A stretch of 64,000 nt of DNA from Oscillospiraceae bacterium (GCA_022650485.1 JALCPP010000010.1:23990-87989); one strand, 5' to 3'. Shown: positions 28,435-37,747, numbered from the stretch's first letter. Translations and numbers: made by a program. The notes: a model not told the origin generated them from the sequence alone.

Positions 28435-29823
28435 ATGGAACAGACAAAGTACAGCGAAATCGGTACCACCATTGCGGCCATTTCCACGCCGCAGGCACCG
28501 GGCGGAATTGGTGTGGTCCGTATCTCCGGGCCGAATGCGTGCAAAATTGCAGACCGTGTTTTTCTTTCTCTTCACAAGAAAAAACTGGGGGATCTTGGCG
28601 GTTATTCCGCTCTTTACGGAAAAGTTTGTGATGAAAACGGCCCGATCGATGAAGCGGTCGCTCTGAAATTTCGCGCGCCGAAAAGTTTTACCGGCGAAGA
28701 AGTGGTCGAGCTTTCCTGCCACGGCGGGCTTGTCATTCTTCGCCGGCTGCTCCGGGCGGTGATTCGCGCGGGCGCAGTTCCGGCGGGGCCGGGGGAATTT
28801 ACGCGGCGCGCGTTTCTCAATGGAAAAATCGGATTAACAGAAGCGGAATCGGTGATGCAGCTGGTTTCCGCCCAGGGCGAGCAGGCCGCAAAGGCGGCGC
28901 TTGCCGGTCACGAAGGCGCGCTGGAGCGCCGAATTCAAAAAATCCGCGAAACGCTGCTTCGCGCCGCCGCTCATCTTTCCGCCTGGGTGGATTATCCGGA
29001 AGACGATATTCCCCGGGTGACGGAAAGCGAGCTGCGTTCTTCCCTGGGGGCGGTTCAGTCGGAACTGGAAGCACTGCTGCGCGGGTTTGATGCGGGGCTG
29101 GTTTTGCGCGAAGGGGTGAATACCGTCATCGCGGGAAGACCGAATGCGGGAAAATCCACCCTGATGAATCTTCTTGCCGGATGTGAGCGCTCGATTGTGA
29201 CCAGCTTTGCCGGAACCACGCGTGATATTGTGGAAGACACGGTTTTGCTTGGCGGAATTCCGCTTCGGCTGGCGGATACCGCCGGACTGCGCGATACCGC
29301 CGACCCGATTGAGCAGGTTGGCGTTGGGCGAGCAAGAAACCGGATTCGCTGCGCGCGGTTGGTCTTAGCCGTGTTCGATGCTTCTCAGGAATTGAATGAA
29401 GAAGACCGCGCACTGCTCCGCGAAGTGGGGCATACCCCCTGTGTTGCGGTGATTAACAAGGTTGATTTGCCCGAAAAAATAGACAAAGAGTTTATTAAAT
29501 CAAGTATTAAACATACAGTATATTTATCTGCAAAAACTGGGCAGGGATTGCCGCAGTTGGAAGATGCGGTTGCCCAGGTGTTGGGGACCAAAGAACTGGA
29601 CCCCTCTGACGGGATGTTATACACGGAGCGGCAGAGGGATGCGGCAAATCGTTCGCTGCAAAGTGTAAACGAGGCGCTGGGTGCGCTTCAAAGCGGAATG
29701 ACATTCGACGCGGTGACGGTTTCGGTGGAAGACGCGGTTTCCGCTCTTTTGGAATTGACTGGAGAGCGTGCAACTGTTGCGGTTGTGGATTCTGTTTTTT
29801 CCCATTTCTGCGTCGGTAAATGA
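28435..29823 (+). CDS. mnmE: tRNA modification GTPase MnmE (462 aa)
   Basis: With MnmG it modifies U34 in tRNA wobble positions. N-terminal domain: IAAISTPQAPGGIGVVRISG; GTPase domain: G1 AGRPNAGKSTLMNLL (about residues 227-240), G2 TTRDIVEDT, G3 DTAGLRDT, G4 NKVD; C-terminus CVGK with the Cys of the active site. Full length. It ends 682 bases before mnmG and a tandem repeat fills that gap. Confidence 0.96.
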   Translation: MEQTKYSEIGTTIAAISTPQAPGGIGVVRISGPNACKIADRVFLSLHKKKLGDLGGYSALYGKVCDENGPIDEAVALKFRAPKSFTGEEVVELSCHGGLVILRRLLRAVIRAGAVPAGPGEFTRRAFLNGKIGLTEAESVMQLVSAQGEQAAKAALAGHEGALERRIQKIRETLLRAAAHLSAWVDYPEDDIPRVTESELRSSLGAVQSELEALLRGFDAGLVLREGVNTVIAGRPNAGKSTLMNLLAGCERSIVTSFAGTTRDIVEDTVLLGGIPLRLADTAGLRDTADPIEQVGVGRARNRIRCARLVLAVFDASQELNEEDRALLREVGHTPCVAVINKVDLPEKIDKEFIKSSIKHTVYLSAKTGQGLPQLEDAVAQVLGTKELDPSDGMLYTERQRDAANRSLQSVNEALGALQSGMTFDAVTVSVEDAVSALLELTGERATVAVVDSVFSHFCVGK

Positions 29824-29922
29824 GGGCTGGGCCTTCACGCGCGGCCCAACAGAGGGAAGGGTGTAAACCAATAGCTCTGTTGAGCGGGACGGAAAACGAA
29901 AACTTCTAAGTAGCATCACTTT

Positions 29923-30262
29923 GAGAACGCCGCAGGAACGAAAGACGCTGTGCGTTTCGTAGGACGGAAGGCAAAATTTTCAGGAAAGCCATATGTGGAG
30001 AACGCCGCAGGAACGAAAGACGCTGTGTGTTTCGTAGGGCGGAAGGCAAAATTTTCAGGAAAGCCATATGTGGAGAACGCCGCAGGAACGAAAGACGCTG
30101 TGTGTTTCGTAGGACGGAAGGCAAAATTTTCAGGAAAGCCATATGTGGAGAACGCCGCAGGAACGAAAGACGCTGTGTGTTTCGTAGGACGGAAGGCAAA
30201 ATTTTCAGGAAAGCTATATGTGGAGAACGCCGTAGGCGCGAAAGACGCTGTGCGTCCAGTAG
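29923..30262. repeat. Tandem 75-bp repeat, four copies plus a partial fifth
   Basis: A unit of 75 bp begins at 29923, 29998, 30073 and 30148 and a partial divergent unit at 30223. Each starts GAGAACGCCGCAGGAACG and includes the palindromes AAAATTTT and CATATG. The copies are almost identical (one or two changes each), so they are recent or under exchange. Because 75 is divisible by three, both strands stay open as 25-residue periodic frames (29950-30342 on +, 29906-30268 on -), but I see no ribosome site and read this as a minisatellite. Leading sequence 29824-29922 has no feature. Confidence 0.85.
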
Positions 30263-30269
30263 GAGCACA

Positions 30270-30320
30270 AGAAAGTTTTCAACGCTTTAGACTAAAAGTG
30301 TTGAAAACTTTCTGTTTTCT
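30270..30320 (+). terminator. Large hairpin before mnmG with a TTTTCAACA-type stem
   Basis: AGAAAGTTTTCAAC (30270-30283) pairs with GTTGAAAACTTTCT (30300-30313) around a 16-base loop, followed by GTTTTCT. It may end the mnmE/repeat transcript. The right arm contains TGTTGAAAA at 30299-30307. Confidence 0.65.
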
Positions 30321-30505
30321 AGTGAGCGGGCTTTTTTCCTGAGCACGGAAAGTGTAAAATATAGGACGGATTCTTGCTCGACATATATTTTACCTTGCAT
30401 AAGAATTCCATTGACGCAAACGAAAAATCATGCTATTCTGTGAATTTGAAATTGAAATCAAGACAATCCTTAAACATAGAGAGCAGTCATACGGGAGGGA
30501 ATATT

Positions 30506-32386
30506 TTGACATATGATGCGGGAATGTACGATGTAGCCGTAATTGGCGCGGGGCACGCGGGCATTGAAGCGGGTCTTGCTTCGGCACGCCTTGGCTGCAG
30601 CACACTGGTTTTTACTATTAATCTGGATGCGGTGGGAAACTGCCCCTGCAATCCATCAATCGGCGGAACGGCAAAAGGACATCTTGTCCGTGAAATCGAT
30701 GCCCTTGGCGGAGAAATGGGTCGCACGACCGACGAGTGCTTTCTTCAGAGCCGCATGCTCAATCGTGGGAAAGGCCCGGCGGTTCATTCGCTTCGCGCGC
30801 AGATCGACCGGCGCGAATACAGTAATATTATGAAGCATAAATTGGAGCTTCAGCAAAACCTGTTTTTAAAACAGGCGGAGGTCACCGCGCTGTCCCGGGC
30901 GGACAATGGCGCATGGCTGCTTGAAACGAGGATGGGCGCGGTTTATACCGTAAAAGCGGTGGTGATTGCGACCGGAACCTATCTGACCGGAAAAATTTAT
31001 ATTGGAGAACAGTCCTGGGACGGCGGACCGGACGGGATGTTCCCGGCGGCGTTTTTGGGCGCTTCTTTAAGCAAATTGGGGATTCGCCTTCGCCGTTTTA
31101 AAACCGGTACGCCCGCGCGCGTGTTAAAATCCAGTATTGATTTTACAAATCTGGAAGTCCAGCACGGCGACGATCCGGTTGTTCCTTTTTCTTACGACAC
31201 GGAAAAACCGGGAAAGAACCGGGAAGTCTGCTATATTTCATGGACCAATGAAAAAACAAAGAAGATTATTCTGGACAACCTCAGCCGTTCCCCTTTGTTC
31301 AGCGGAAAAATTGAAGGGGTTGGCCCGCGGTACTGCCCGAGCATCGAGTCTAAAATTGTTCGCTTTGCAGACCATAAACGCCATCAGCTTTTTATTGAAC
31401 CATGCGGGCTTGGTACAGAGGAAATGTATTTGCAGGGAATGAGTTCTTCTCTGCCGGAAGATGTTCAGATCGCTTTTTATAAAACGATTCCGGGGCTGGA
31501 GCATGTTCAGATTATGCGAACGGCTTATGCCATTGAATATGACTGCGCCGACCCGGTGCAGATGGGTGCAACGCTGGAATTCCGCGATTTTCCCGGACTT
31601 TATGGCGCGGGGCAGTTTAACGGCAGTTCCGGTTATGAGGAAGCGGCGGCGCAGGGATTGGTGGCAGGAATCAACGCCGCACTGAAAATTCAGGGAAAAA
31701 ATCCGATGATTTTGGACCGTGCCTGCTCTTACATCGGAACATTGATTGATGACCTGATTACAAAGGGCACTTCCGAACCGTATCGGATGATGACATCGCG
31801 CAGTGAATACCGTTTGGTGCTTCGGCAAGATAACGCCGATGCCAGATTGACACCGATCGGCCATGAAATAGGGCTGATTGGCCAGTCGCGCTGGGAACGC
31901 TTTCAAAAGAAAGAACAACAGATTTCTGAAGAATTGGAACGCCTGAAAAAGACGGTTCTGCCGCCTTCGGAAGCACTGAATGAACTGCTTGTTTCACATG
32001 AAACATCGCCGGTTTCTACCGGAATAAGGCTTTCCGATTTGCTTCGCAGGCCGCAGCTTTCTTATCAAGTGTTAACTCCGGTTGATGCCGGCCGGCCAGA
32101 TCTGCCGGATGCTGTTTTTGAAGCGGTGGAAATCGAGCTGAAATATGAGGGGTATATCCGCAGGCAGAAAACACAGATTCATGAGATGAGGCGGCTGGAA
32201 AACCGGAAACTTCCTGCCCAGGTCGATTACCGTGAAATTGCGGGGCTTCGCACGGAGGCGCAGGAAAAGCTGCAGGCGGTTCGGCCGGAGAGTATCGGGC
32301 AGGCATCGCGCATTTCGGGTGTCAGCCCGGCAGATATCAGTGTGCTGATGATCTGGCTGGCCCGCCGCGGGGGGGACGCTGTATGA
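30506..32386 (+). CDS. mnmG: tRNA uridine-5-carboxymethylaminomethyl modification enzyme MnmG (626 aa)
   Basis: FAD-dependent partner of MnmE. The FAD motif VIGAGHAGIEAGLASARLG is at residues 12-30, NPSIGGTAKGHLVREIDALGG follows, and the C-terminal domain has EIAGLRTEAQEKL and LARRGG near the end. I chose a TTG start at 30506, with GGGAGG seven bases before it, because the upstream frame to 30374 has no ribosome site and adds 44 unrelated residues. The next gene overlaps its stop (ATGA). A parS-like site lies inside. Confidence 0.95.
   Translation: MTYDAGMYDVAVIGAGHAGIEAGLASARLGCSTLVFTINLDAVGNCPCNPSIGGTAKGHLVREIDALGGEMGRTTDECFLQSRMLNRGKGPAVHSLRAQIDRREYSNIMKHKLELQQNLFLKQAEVTALSRADNGAWLLETRMGAVYTVKAVVIATGTYLTGKIYIGEQSWDGGPDGMFPAAFLGASLSKLGIRLRRFKTGTPARVLKSSIDFTNLEVQHGDDPVVPFSYDTEKPGKNREVCYISWTNEKTKKIILDNLSRSPLFSGKIEGVGPRYCPSIESKIVRFADHKRHQLFIEPCGLGTEEMYLQGMSSSLPEDVQIAFYKTIPGLEHVQIMRTAYAIEYDCADPVQMGATLEFRDFPGLYGAGQFNGSSGYEEAAAQGLVAGINAALKIQGKNPMILDRACSYIGTLIDDLITKGTSEPYRMMTSRSEYRLVLRQDNADARLTPIGHEIGLIGQSRWERFQKKEQQISEELERLKKTVLPPSEALNELLVSHETSPVSTGIRLSDLLRRPQLSYQVLTPVDAGRPDLPDAVFEAVEIELKYEGYIRRQKTQIHEMRRLENRKLPAQVDYREIAGLRTEAQEKLQAVRPESIGQASRISGVSPADISVLMIWLARRGGDAV
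31990..32005. other. parS: parS-like centromere site 2 (inside mnmG)
   Basis: TGTTTCACATGAAACA; identical to the site at 34561 and one base from the classic parS consensus. Confidence 0.82.
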
Positions 32387-33096
32387 AACAAATTGGGCAG
32401 ACGCTGATTTCTTCGGCAAAACAGTATGGAATTTCCGTTTCTTCCCGGCAGGCAGAGCAGTTTCAGCTCTATTTGGAACTGCTGAGTGAATGGAACCAAA
32501 AAATGAACCTGACGGCGCTGAAAGAGCCGGACGACATTGAGGAAAAGCATTTTCTCGACAGTATTTTGGTTCTGAAGTATCTTTCCGTTCCACAGGGGGC
32601 CAAGCTGATTGATGTGGGGACCGGAGCCGGATTTCCGGGGGTCCCGTTAAAAATTCTTCGCCCGGATCTGGATTTAACCCTGATGGATGGACTAAATAAA
32701 CGGCTGATTTTTTTAAAGGAGCTTTTGCAGTCTCTTTCTCTTAAAGCGGAATTGGTTCATCTTCGCGCGGAAGAAGGAGGAAGAAAGCCGGAATACCGCG
32801 AGCGGTTTGATGTGGTGACGGCGCGCGCGGTTGCGCGTCTTCCGGTTTTATGTGAATACTGCCTACCCTTCTTAAAACAGGGCGGCACCTTTGCGGCGAT
32901 GAAAGGTCCCGGTGGCAAGGAAGAACTGAAAAGTGCGGAAAAAGCCATCCGTTTGCTGGGGTGCGCTGCGGTTTCTTCGCCGGAATACACCTTGCCCGGC
33001 GGGGATGCCCGCAGCTTGGTGATGATTCGCCGCACCGGAGTCACCCCGGCGATGTATCCGCGCCACGGAGCAAAAATTGCCAAATCTCCGCTTTGA
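32383..33096 (+). CDS. rsmG: 16S rRNA (guanine(527)-N(7))-methyltransferase RsmG (237 aa)
   Basis: Methylates G527 of 16S rRNA using S-adenosylmethionine. The SAM loop is KLIDVGTGAGFPGVPLKI (about residues 72-89) and the signature VVTARAVARLPVLCEY is near residue 143. It overlaps mnmG by four bases and so is coupled to it. A terminator follows at 33155. Confidence 0.95.
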   Translation: MKQIGQTLISSAKQYGISVSSRQAEQFQLYLELLSEWNQKMNLTALKEPDDIEEKHFLDSILVLKYLSVPQGAKLIDVGTGAGFPGVPLKILRPDLDLTLMDGLNKRLIFLKELLQSLSLKAELVHLRAEEGGRKPEYRERFDVVTARAVARLPVLCEYCLPFLKQGGTFAAMKGPGGKEELKSAEKAIRLLGCAAVSSPEYTLPGGDARSLVMIRRTGVTPAMYPRHGAKIAKSPL

Positions 33097-33568
33097 ATTA
33101 TTTTCCACCAAATTCATAAAAACGGTGGAAAACAAATTTAAACAGTGCGATAAAAAGAACCGCGTCAGCGGCTCTTTTTTTACGGTGGGACTGTCATAAG
33201 ACGGATTTTTGCCTCTTTGCGAAAAAAATAAATCAGAGCCAAAAAGGGAGTTTTCAACAGCCTGATTTTTTTTGGTGGAAAGTTTTTTGATTTTTAGAAT
33301 GTGCAAAATTTGCCATTCCTACGCGCTTTTTTAAGAGTTGGTCTTTTGCGGAAACATTGAAAAAATGGAGTTTTCAACAGAAAAATTTTATACTGTTCAA
33401 AAAGTATTACGAGTGAGTAAGCCAAAAAAAGGAAAAGAAAAAAGGCAAAATAAACTGAATGGTTTGGAAAAATCATTAAATAATATTTGTAAGTAGACAA
33501 GATTTTACAAAATCCGGTTTTACTGCGTGCTATGCTTGTACCAGGGACAAGCAAAGGAGGCGGTCGAA
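33097..33568. other. Intergenic region between rsmG and noc with box-like repeats
   Basis: This 472-base AT-rich gap has TTTTCCACC (33101), GGTGGAAAA (33124), GGTGGAAAG (33274) and two exact TTTTCAACA copies within the repeated 13-mer GGAGTTTTCAACA (33247 and 33367). It also holds the rsmG terminator. No gene is seen. It may be a part of the origin region or a control region for noc. Confidence 0.55.
33155..33181 (+). terminator. Terminator after rsmG
   Basis: AAGAACCGC-GTCA-GCGGCTCTT (one mismatch) followed by a run of seven Ts. Confidence 0.85.
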
Positions 33569-34381
33569 TTGTTTTTTAAAGATAAGAGCAAAGTGGTAGA
33601 AATCAGCCTTGACCAGATTCGGCCGAACCCGGCACAGCCGCGCCGGATCTTTCGCAAAGAAGAATTGCTCGGATTATCTCAAAGTATTTGTGAAAACGGA
33701 TTACTTCAGCCCCTTCTTGTGCGAAAAGTAGCAAGTGGATATGAATTGATTGCCGGAGAACGAAGACTGCGGGCCTGCCGCATGGCTGGAATGAAAACGG
33801 CGTCTTGTCTGATCAGCAGCTGCTCTTCAGACGAAAGTGCGGTTTTGGCCATGACGGAAAACATTCAGCGCAGCAATCTTGAAATTTTTGAGGAAGCGGA
33901 AGGGATCCGCAGACTCATTGAGCAGTGGAATATTACACAGGAAGAAGCGGCGGCTCGTTTGGGAAAGAGCCAGTCCTCCATTGCCAATAAGCTAAGGCTG
34001 CTCCGCCTATCGCAAGAGGAGAGGCAGAGGATTGTGTCCGCGGGGCTAAGCGAGCGCCATGCGCGCGCGCTGCTGCGGTTGGAAAACCGTGACCATCGCG
34101 AAGAAGTGCTGAACAAAGTCATTGACAAAGGTTATAATGTACGTCAGACGGAAGAACTGGTTGAAAAACTGCTTCAAGGCGGAAAAACATTGAGCCAGAA
34201 AAAAATTCCGGTCATTAAAGACGTGCGTATCTTTCTGAATACAATTTCTCATGCAATCGCCACGATGAAGCAAAGCGGGATTTCCGCACAGACCCTCCAG
34301 AGTGAAACGGAGGAGTATATTGAGTGTGTGGTAAGAATTCCAAAATCCCAAGCCTATGCGGGGGGCAAAAAACCCGCCTGA
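33569..34381 (+). CDS. noc: ParB-family nucleoid occlusion-like protein Noc (270 aa)
   Basis: ParB-type CTP-binding protein. Conserved boxes are IRPNPAQPR, ENGLLQPLLVR, YELIAGERRLRACR (the CTP-site GERR) and a helix-turn-helix with GKSQSSIANKLRLL. Gln and Lys at the two helix positions match Noc and not ParB, and it lies between rsmG and parA, as noc does in Bacillus. Noc protects the nucleoid from division; here the short N-terminus (FFKDKSKVVEI) lacks an obvious amphipathic membrane helix. I chose TTG at 33569, with AAAGGAGG eight bases ahead. Confidence 0.85.
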   Translation: MFFKDKSKVVEISLDQIRPNPAQPRRIFRKEELLGLSQSICENGLLQPLLVRKVASGYELIAGERRLRACRMAGMKTASCLISSCSSDESAVLAMTENIQRSNLEIFEEAEGIRRLIEQWNITQEEAAARLGKSQSSIANKLRLLRLSQEERQRIVSAGLSERHARALLRLENRDHREEVLNKVIDKGYNVRQTEELVEKLLQGGKTLSQKKIPVIKDVRIFLNTISHAIATMKQSGISAQTLQSETEEYIECVVRIPKSQAYAGGKKPA

Positions 34382-34425
34382 AAAAAAGTATAAGTTTTAC
34401 TCCTATTTCCCTATATCATTTCCCG

Positions 34426-34466
34426 CAGAACGGGCCGGATAACATCCGGCCCGTTCTGTTGTCTCT
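34426..34466 (+). terminator. Terminator after noc
   Basis: A perfect 15-bp stem (CAGAACGGGCCGGAT / ATCCGGCCCGTTCTG) with a three-base loop, then TTGTCTCTGTCT. Confidence 0.85.
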
Positions 34467-34560
34467 GTCTTACAACACAAAAAGGGACACCATGGCGGCA
34501 TCTGTTTTTTATTTTGTCCCCATAAACGCAGAAATACAGATCTATGTGTTTTTGGTGCAT

Positions 34561-34576
34561 TGTTTCACATGAAACA
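34561..34576. other. parS: parS-like centromere site 3 (upstream of parA)
   Basis: TGTTTCACATGAAACA, the same 16-mer as in mnmG. Its position upstream of parA and parB suggests it may also control that operon. Confidence 0.85.
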
Positions 34577-34657
34577 GTCAAGCCATCCGTCGTTTGAAAG
34601 GCGCATGGAATGGTGCAAAAATGATGTCGAAGAACATGGAATTTCCGGAAAAACTGC

Positions 34658-34686
34658 TTTATCTTCCCATAGAGTCGTGCTATAAT
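34658..34686 (+). promoter_or_regulatory. Possible parA promoter
   Basis: TTTATC (34658-34663), 17 bases, TATAAT (34681-34686). The -10 is perfect, the -35 weak. Confidence 0.5.
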
Positions 34687-34761
34687 GAAATCAATCTTCC
34701 CGCCTGTGCGGGAATGGACCCTGCGCGGCAAAAAAACAGCGCGCAGGAAGGGGGAAATGCT

Positions 34762-35526
34762 TTGGGTAAAATCATTGCGGTCACCAACCAGAAAGGCGGA
34801 GTCGGAAAGACAACCACGGCGGTGAATCTTTCTGCTGCATTCGGCCTGAGAAAGAAAAAAACACTTTTGGTGGACGCGGACCCGCAGGGAAACTCTTCCA
34901 GCGGCGTTGGAATTGATCGCAGAAGTCGAAAAAATACGGTGTATGAGATGCTGATCGGCGGAAAAACCGCGCAGGATGTCATTATGAAAACCGAATTTGA
35001 AAATTTAGACCTGCTGCCTTCCAGTATGGAACTGGCGGGGGCGGAAATTGAGCTGGTCGATCTGGAACACCGCGAGTCGCGGCTGAAAAATGCGCTGGCT
35101 CCGGTGAGAGAAGCCTATGATTATATTTTCATTGACTGCCCGCCTTCCCTTGGAATGATTACGACAAATGCACTGACGGCCGCCGATACGCTGTTAGTGC
35201 CGATTCAGTGTGAATATTACGCACTGGAGGGGCTGACCCAGCTGATGAACTCGGTTCGGCGCGTCAAGCGTCAGTACAACAGCCGGCTTCAGCTGGAGGG
35301 AGTTTTGCTGACCATGTTTGATGGAAGGCTGAATTTGACCCAGCAAGTGATGGAAGAGGTAAAAAAATATTTTCCGCGCCGTGTCTGCGCTACGGTGATT
35401 CCGCGGACGGTACGGCTTTCTGAAGCGCCGAGCTACGGCAGACCGATCCAGTATTTTGACCGTTCGTCCAAGGGGGCGCTCAGCTATAATGCCCTGGCGG
35501 AAGAACTGGACGGCGGCGCACACTGA
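34762..35526 (+). CDS. parA: Chromosome partitioning ATPase ParA/Soj (254 aa)
   Basis: Deviant Walker A ATPase [17 protein letters not shown] near residue 11, DADPQGN, then IDCPPSLG, with the [11 protein letters not shown] end of Soj. With ParB it moves origins and regulates DnaA. I chose TTG at 34762 after AAGGGGG because the residues from there ([17 protein letters not shown]) match Soj starts; the ATG at 34594 would add 56 residues that include the promoter. Confidence 0.95.
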   Translation: MGKIIAVTNQKGGVGKTTTAVNLSAAFGLRKKKTLLVDADPQGNSSSGVGIDRRSRKNTVYEMLIGGKTAQDVIMKTEFENLDLLPSSMELAGAEIELVDLEHRESRLKNALAPVREAYDYIFIDCPPSLGMITTNALTAADTLLVPIQCEYYALEGLTQLMNSVRRVKRQYNSRLQLEGVLLTMFDGRLNLTQQVMEEVKKYFPRRVCATVIPRTVRLSEAPSYGRPIQYFDRSSKGALSYNALAEELDGGAH

Positions 35527-35584
35527 AACGGTAAAATGCCGGGCTTGCGGGGCAGGCCCGAGGAAATAGAAGGCAGGCGGTACG

Positions 35585-36439
35585 ATGGCAGGAAAAAAAG
35601 GTGGCTTAGGCAAAGGCCTGGATGCGATCTTTGCGGAAAATGATGTGGAAGGCGGCCGGACGGCCGTGCTTTTGAATCTGGAAGAAATAGAGCCGAACCG
35701 CGGCCAGCCGCGGCGTGAGTTTGACGAGCAGTCACTGCAGGAGCTGGCGGAGTCCATTCGCCAGCACGGAATTCTGCAGCCTTTGCTGGTCAGACCCATT
35801 TTTGGCGGCGGCTACCAGATCGTCGCGGGGGAGCGCCGCTGGCGCGCCGCGCGCATCGCTCAGCTGAAAGAAGTCCCAGCTGTTGTGCGTGAGATGAGCG
35901 ACCGGGAAGTCATGCAGCTCGCTTTGATTGAAAATCTTCAGCGGGAAGACCTGAATCCGCTGGAAGAGGCACAGGGGTACCTCTCTTTAATGGATACATA
36001 CGGCATGACGCAGGAGGAAGTGGCCGGCACGGTTGGAAAATCAAGGCCGGCGGTCGCAAATGCACTGCGGCTTTTGAACCTTCCGGAAGAAATACGCACC
36101 ATGCTGGAAAAAGGTTCCCTTTCGGCGGGCCATGCCCGCGCACTGTTGAGCTTTCCCACGCCCGCATTGATGCTGGAAGCCGCAAAAGCGGCGGAAAACG
36201 GCGCTTCCGTGCGGGAAATCGAACGGATGGCCCAGCGGGCGAATCATCAGCAGAAAGCCAAAAAAGCGGCTCCCCGCGTAAAGTTTTATGAGGAGACGGA
36301 ACTCGCCCTGCGGGAAAACCTTGGCAGAAAAGTACATGTGACCGGAACCGCCAAACGCGGCCTGCTTCAGATTGAATTTTACGGGCAGGACGATTTGACT
36401 GAGTTAATCCGGCAAATTCATGACAATACTATAGAATAA
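35585..36439 (+). CDS. parB: Chromosome partitioning protein ParB/Spo0J (284 aa)
   Basis: CTP-dependent clamp that spreads from parS. It starts with the ParA-stimulating GGLGKGLDAIF, then IEPNRGQPRR, HGILQPLLVR, YQIVAGERRWRAAR and NLQREDLNPLEEA; the helix-turn-helix has GKSRPAVANALRLL with Arg at the parS-specific position. The C-terminal dimerisation helix is present. It follows parA after 58 bases. Confidence 0.96.
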   Translation: MAGKKGGLGKGLDAIFAENDVEGGRTAVLLNLEEIEPNRGQPRREFDEQSLQELAESIRQHGILQPLLVRPIFGGGYQIVAGERRWRAARIAQLKEVPAVVREMSDREVMQLALIENLQREDLNPLEEAQGYLSLMDTYGMTQEEVAGTVGKSRPAVANALRLLNLPEEIRTMLEKGSLSAGHARALLSFPTPALMLEAAKAAENGASVREIERMAQRANHQQKAKKAAPRVKFYEETELALRENLGRKVHVTGTAKRGLLQIEFYGQDDLTELIRQIHDNTIE

Positions 36440-36466
36440 GAATAATAAACCAAAGGAGCAACCGAT

Positions 36467-37747
36467 ATGATTGACATTAAACTGATTCGCAATAATCCCG
36501 ATTTTGTCAAAGCCGGCGCTAAAAAGCGGGAGTATGACGCGGATAAAATCGTAGACGATATTTTGGCAATTGACGCCAAGCGCCGCGAAGTGACCGGCCG
36601 GGTGGAAAAAATGCGTGCCGAGCAGAACGCCGCGTCCAAACAGATTCCGCAGATCAAAAAAGCGGGCGGGGATGCTTCTGACCTGATGGCGAAAATGAAG
36701 ACGCTGTCCGGTGAAATTAAAAATTGTGATGCAGAGCTCAATGAGATTGAAGAAAAGCAGAAAGAGCTTTCACTGAGCCTTCCGAATATGCCGGATGAAG
36801 ATGTGGTTGCGGGCGGCAAGGAAAATAATCAGCCTCTGCGCTATTTTGGCGAACAGCCAAAATTTGATTTTGAGCCGAAAAACCATGTGGACCTCTGCGA
36901 AAGCCTGCATTTGATCGACTATCAGCGCGGTGCCAAGCTGGCCGGCGCGGGTTCCTGGATTTACACCGGGATGGGTGCGCGCCTGGAATGGGCATTGATT
37001 AACTTTTTCATTGCGGAGCATATCCGCGACGGCTACCAGTTTATGCTTCTGCCTCATATGCTGAAATATGAATGCGGCTATGTTGCCGGTCAGTTCCCGA
37101 AATTTGTGGATGAAGATTACTGGATTAAAAACCCGACGACCAATGATAAAAAATTCCTGCTTCCCACCGCAGAGACCGCTCTGGTCAATCTGCACCGCGA
37201 TGAAGTGCTGGATATGGACGAACTGCCGAAAAAATATATTGGATATACGCCGTGCTACCGCCGCGAAGCGGGCAGCTACCGTTCAGAAGAGCGCGGCATG
37301 ATCCGCGGGCATCAGTTTAATAAAGTAGAGATGGTTCAGTACACCAAACCGGAGGATTCCGACAAGGCATTCGAAGAGCTGGTGCATAAAGCGGAGCATC
37401 TGGTGCAGGAGCTGGGGCTTCATTACCGCCTGAGCAAGCTGGCGGCGGGCGACTGCTCTTTCTCCATGGCGCGCACCTATGACATCGAAGTATGGATTCC
37501 TTCCATGGGTATTTATAAAGAGGTCAGCTCGGCTTCCAACGCACGGGAATATCAGGCCAGAAGAGGCAACGTGAAATATCGCGGCGCGGATAAAAAGCTG
37601 CATTATGTCAATACGCTGAATGCTTCCGGTTTGGCGACCAGCCGTTTGTTCCCGGCAATTGTGGAGCAGTTCCAGAACGCGGACGGCAGCGTAACGGTGC
37701 CGGAAGTGCTGAGACCGTACTTGGGAACGGATGTTATCCGTCCATGA
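36467..37747 (+). CDS. serS: Seryl-tRNA synthetase (426 aa)
   Basis: Class II aminoacyl-tRNA synthetase. The N-terminal coiled-coil arm (about residues 25-105) binds the tRNA; motif 2 is TPCYRREAGSYRSEERGMIRGHQF (near residue 260) and motif 3 ASGLATSRLFPAIVEQFQ is close to the C-terminus. The ribosome site is AAAGGAG. Its stop overlaps the start of the next gene (ATGA). No T-box leader is seen before it, the gap from parB being 27 bases. Confidence 0.97.
   Translation: MIDIKLIRNNPDFVKAGAKKREYDADKIVDDILAIDAKRREVTGRVEKMRAEQNAASKQIPQIKKAGGDASDLMAKMKTLSGEIKNCDAELNEIEEKQKELSLSLPNMPDEDVVAGGKENNQPLRYFGEQPKFDFEPKNHVDLCESLHLIDYQRGAKLAGAGSWIYTGMGARLEWALINFFIAEHIRDGYQFMLLPHMLKYECGYVAGQFPKFVDEDYWIKNPTTNDKKFLLPTAETALVNLHRDEVLDMDELPKKYIGYTPCYRREAGSYRSEERGMIRGHQFNKVEMVQYTKPEDSDKAFEELVHKAEHLVQELGLHYRLSKLAAGDCSFSMARTYDIEVWIPSMGIYKEVSSASNAREYQARRGNVKYRGADKKLHYVNTLNASGLATSRLFPAIVEQFQNADGSVTVPEVLRPYLGTDVIRP

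Larger units (their letters stand above)
34467..34761. other. Upstream region of parA
   Basis: Contains a GGGACA/TGTCCC pair near 34480-34528, the third parS-like site (34561-34576) and a TATAAT at 34681-34686 with a weak TTTATC 17 bases upstream. These elements precede parA and could be its promoter and autoregulatory region. Confidence 0.5.

Noticed and set aside
29923..30262. CRISPR array
   Set aside because: The 75-bp units follow each other directly with no unique spacers, and no cas genes are near.
29906..30342. Repeat-encoded proteins on both strands
   Set aside because: The frames come from a 75-bp period; no ribosome site, and both strands are equally open.
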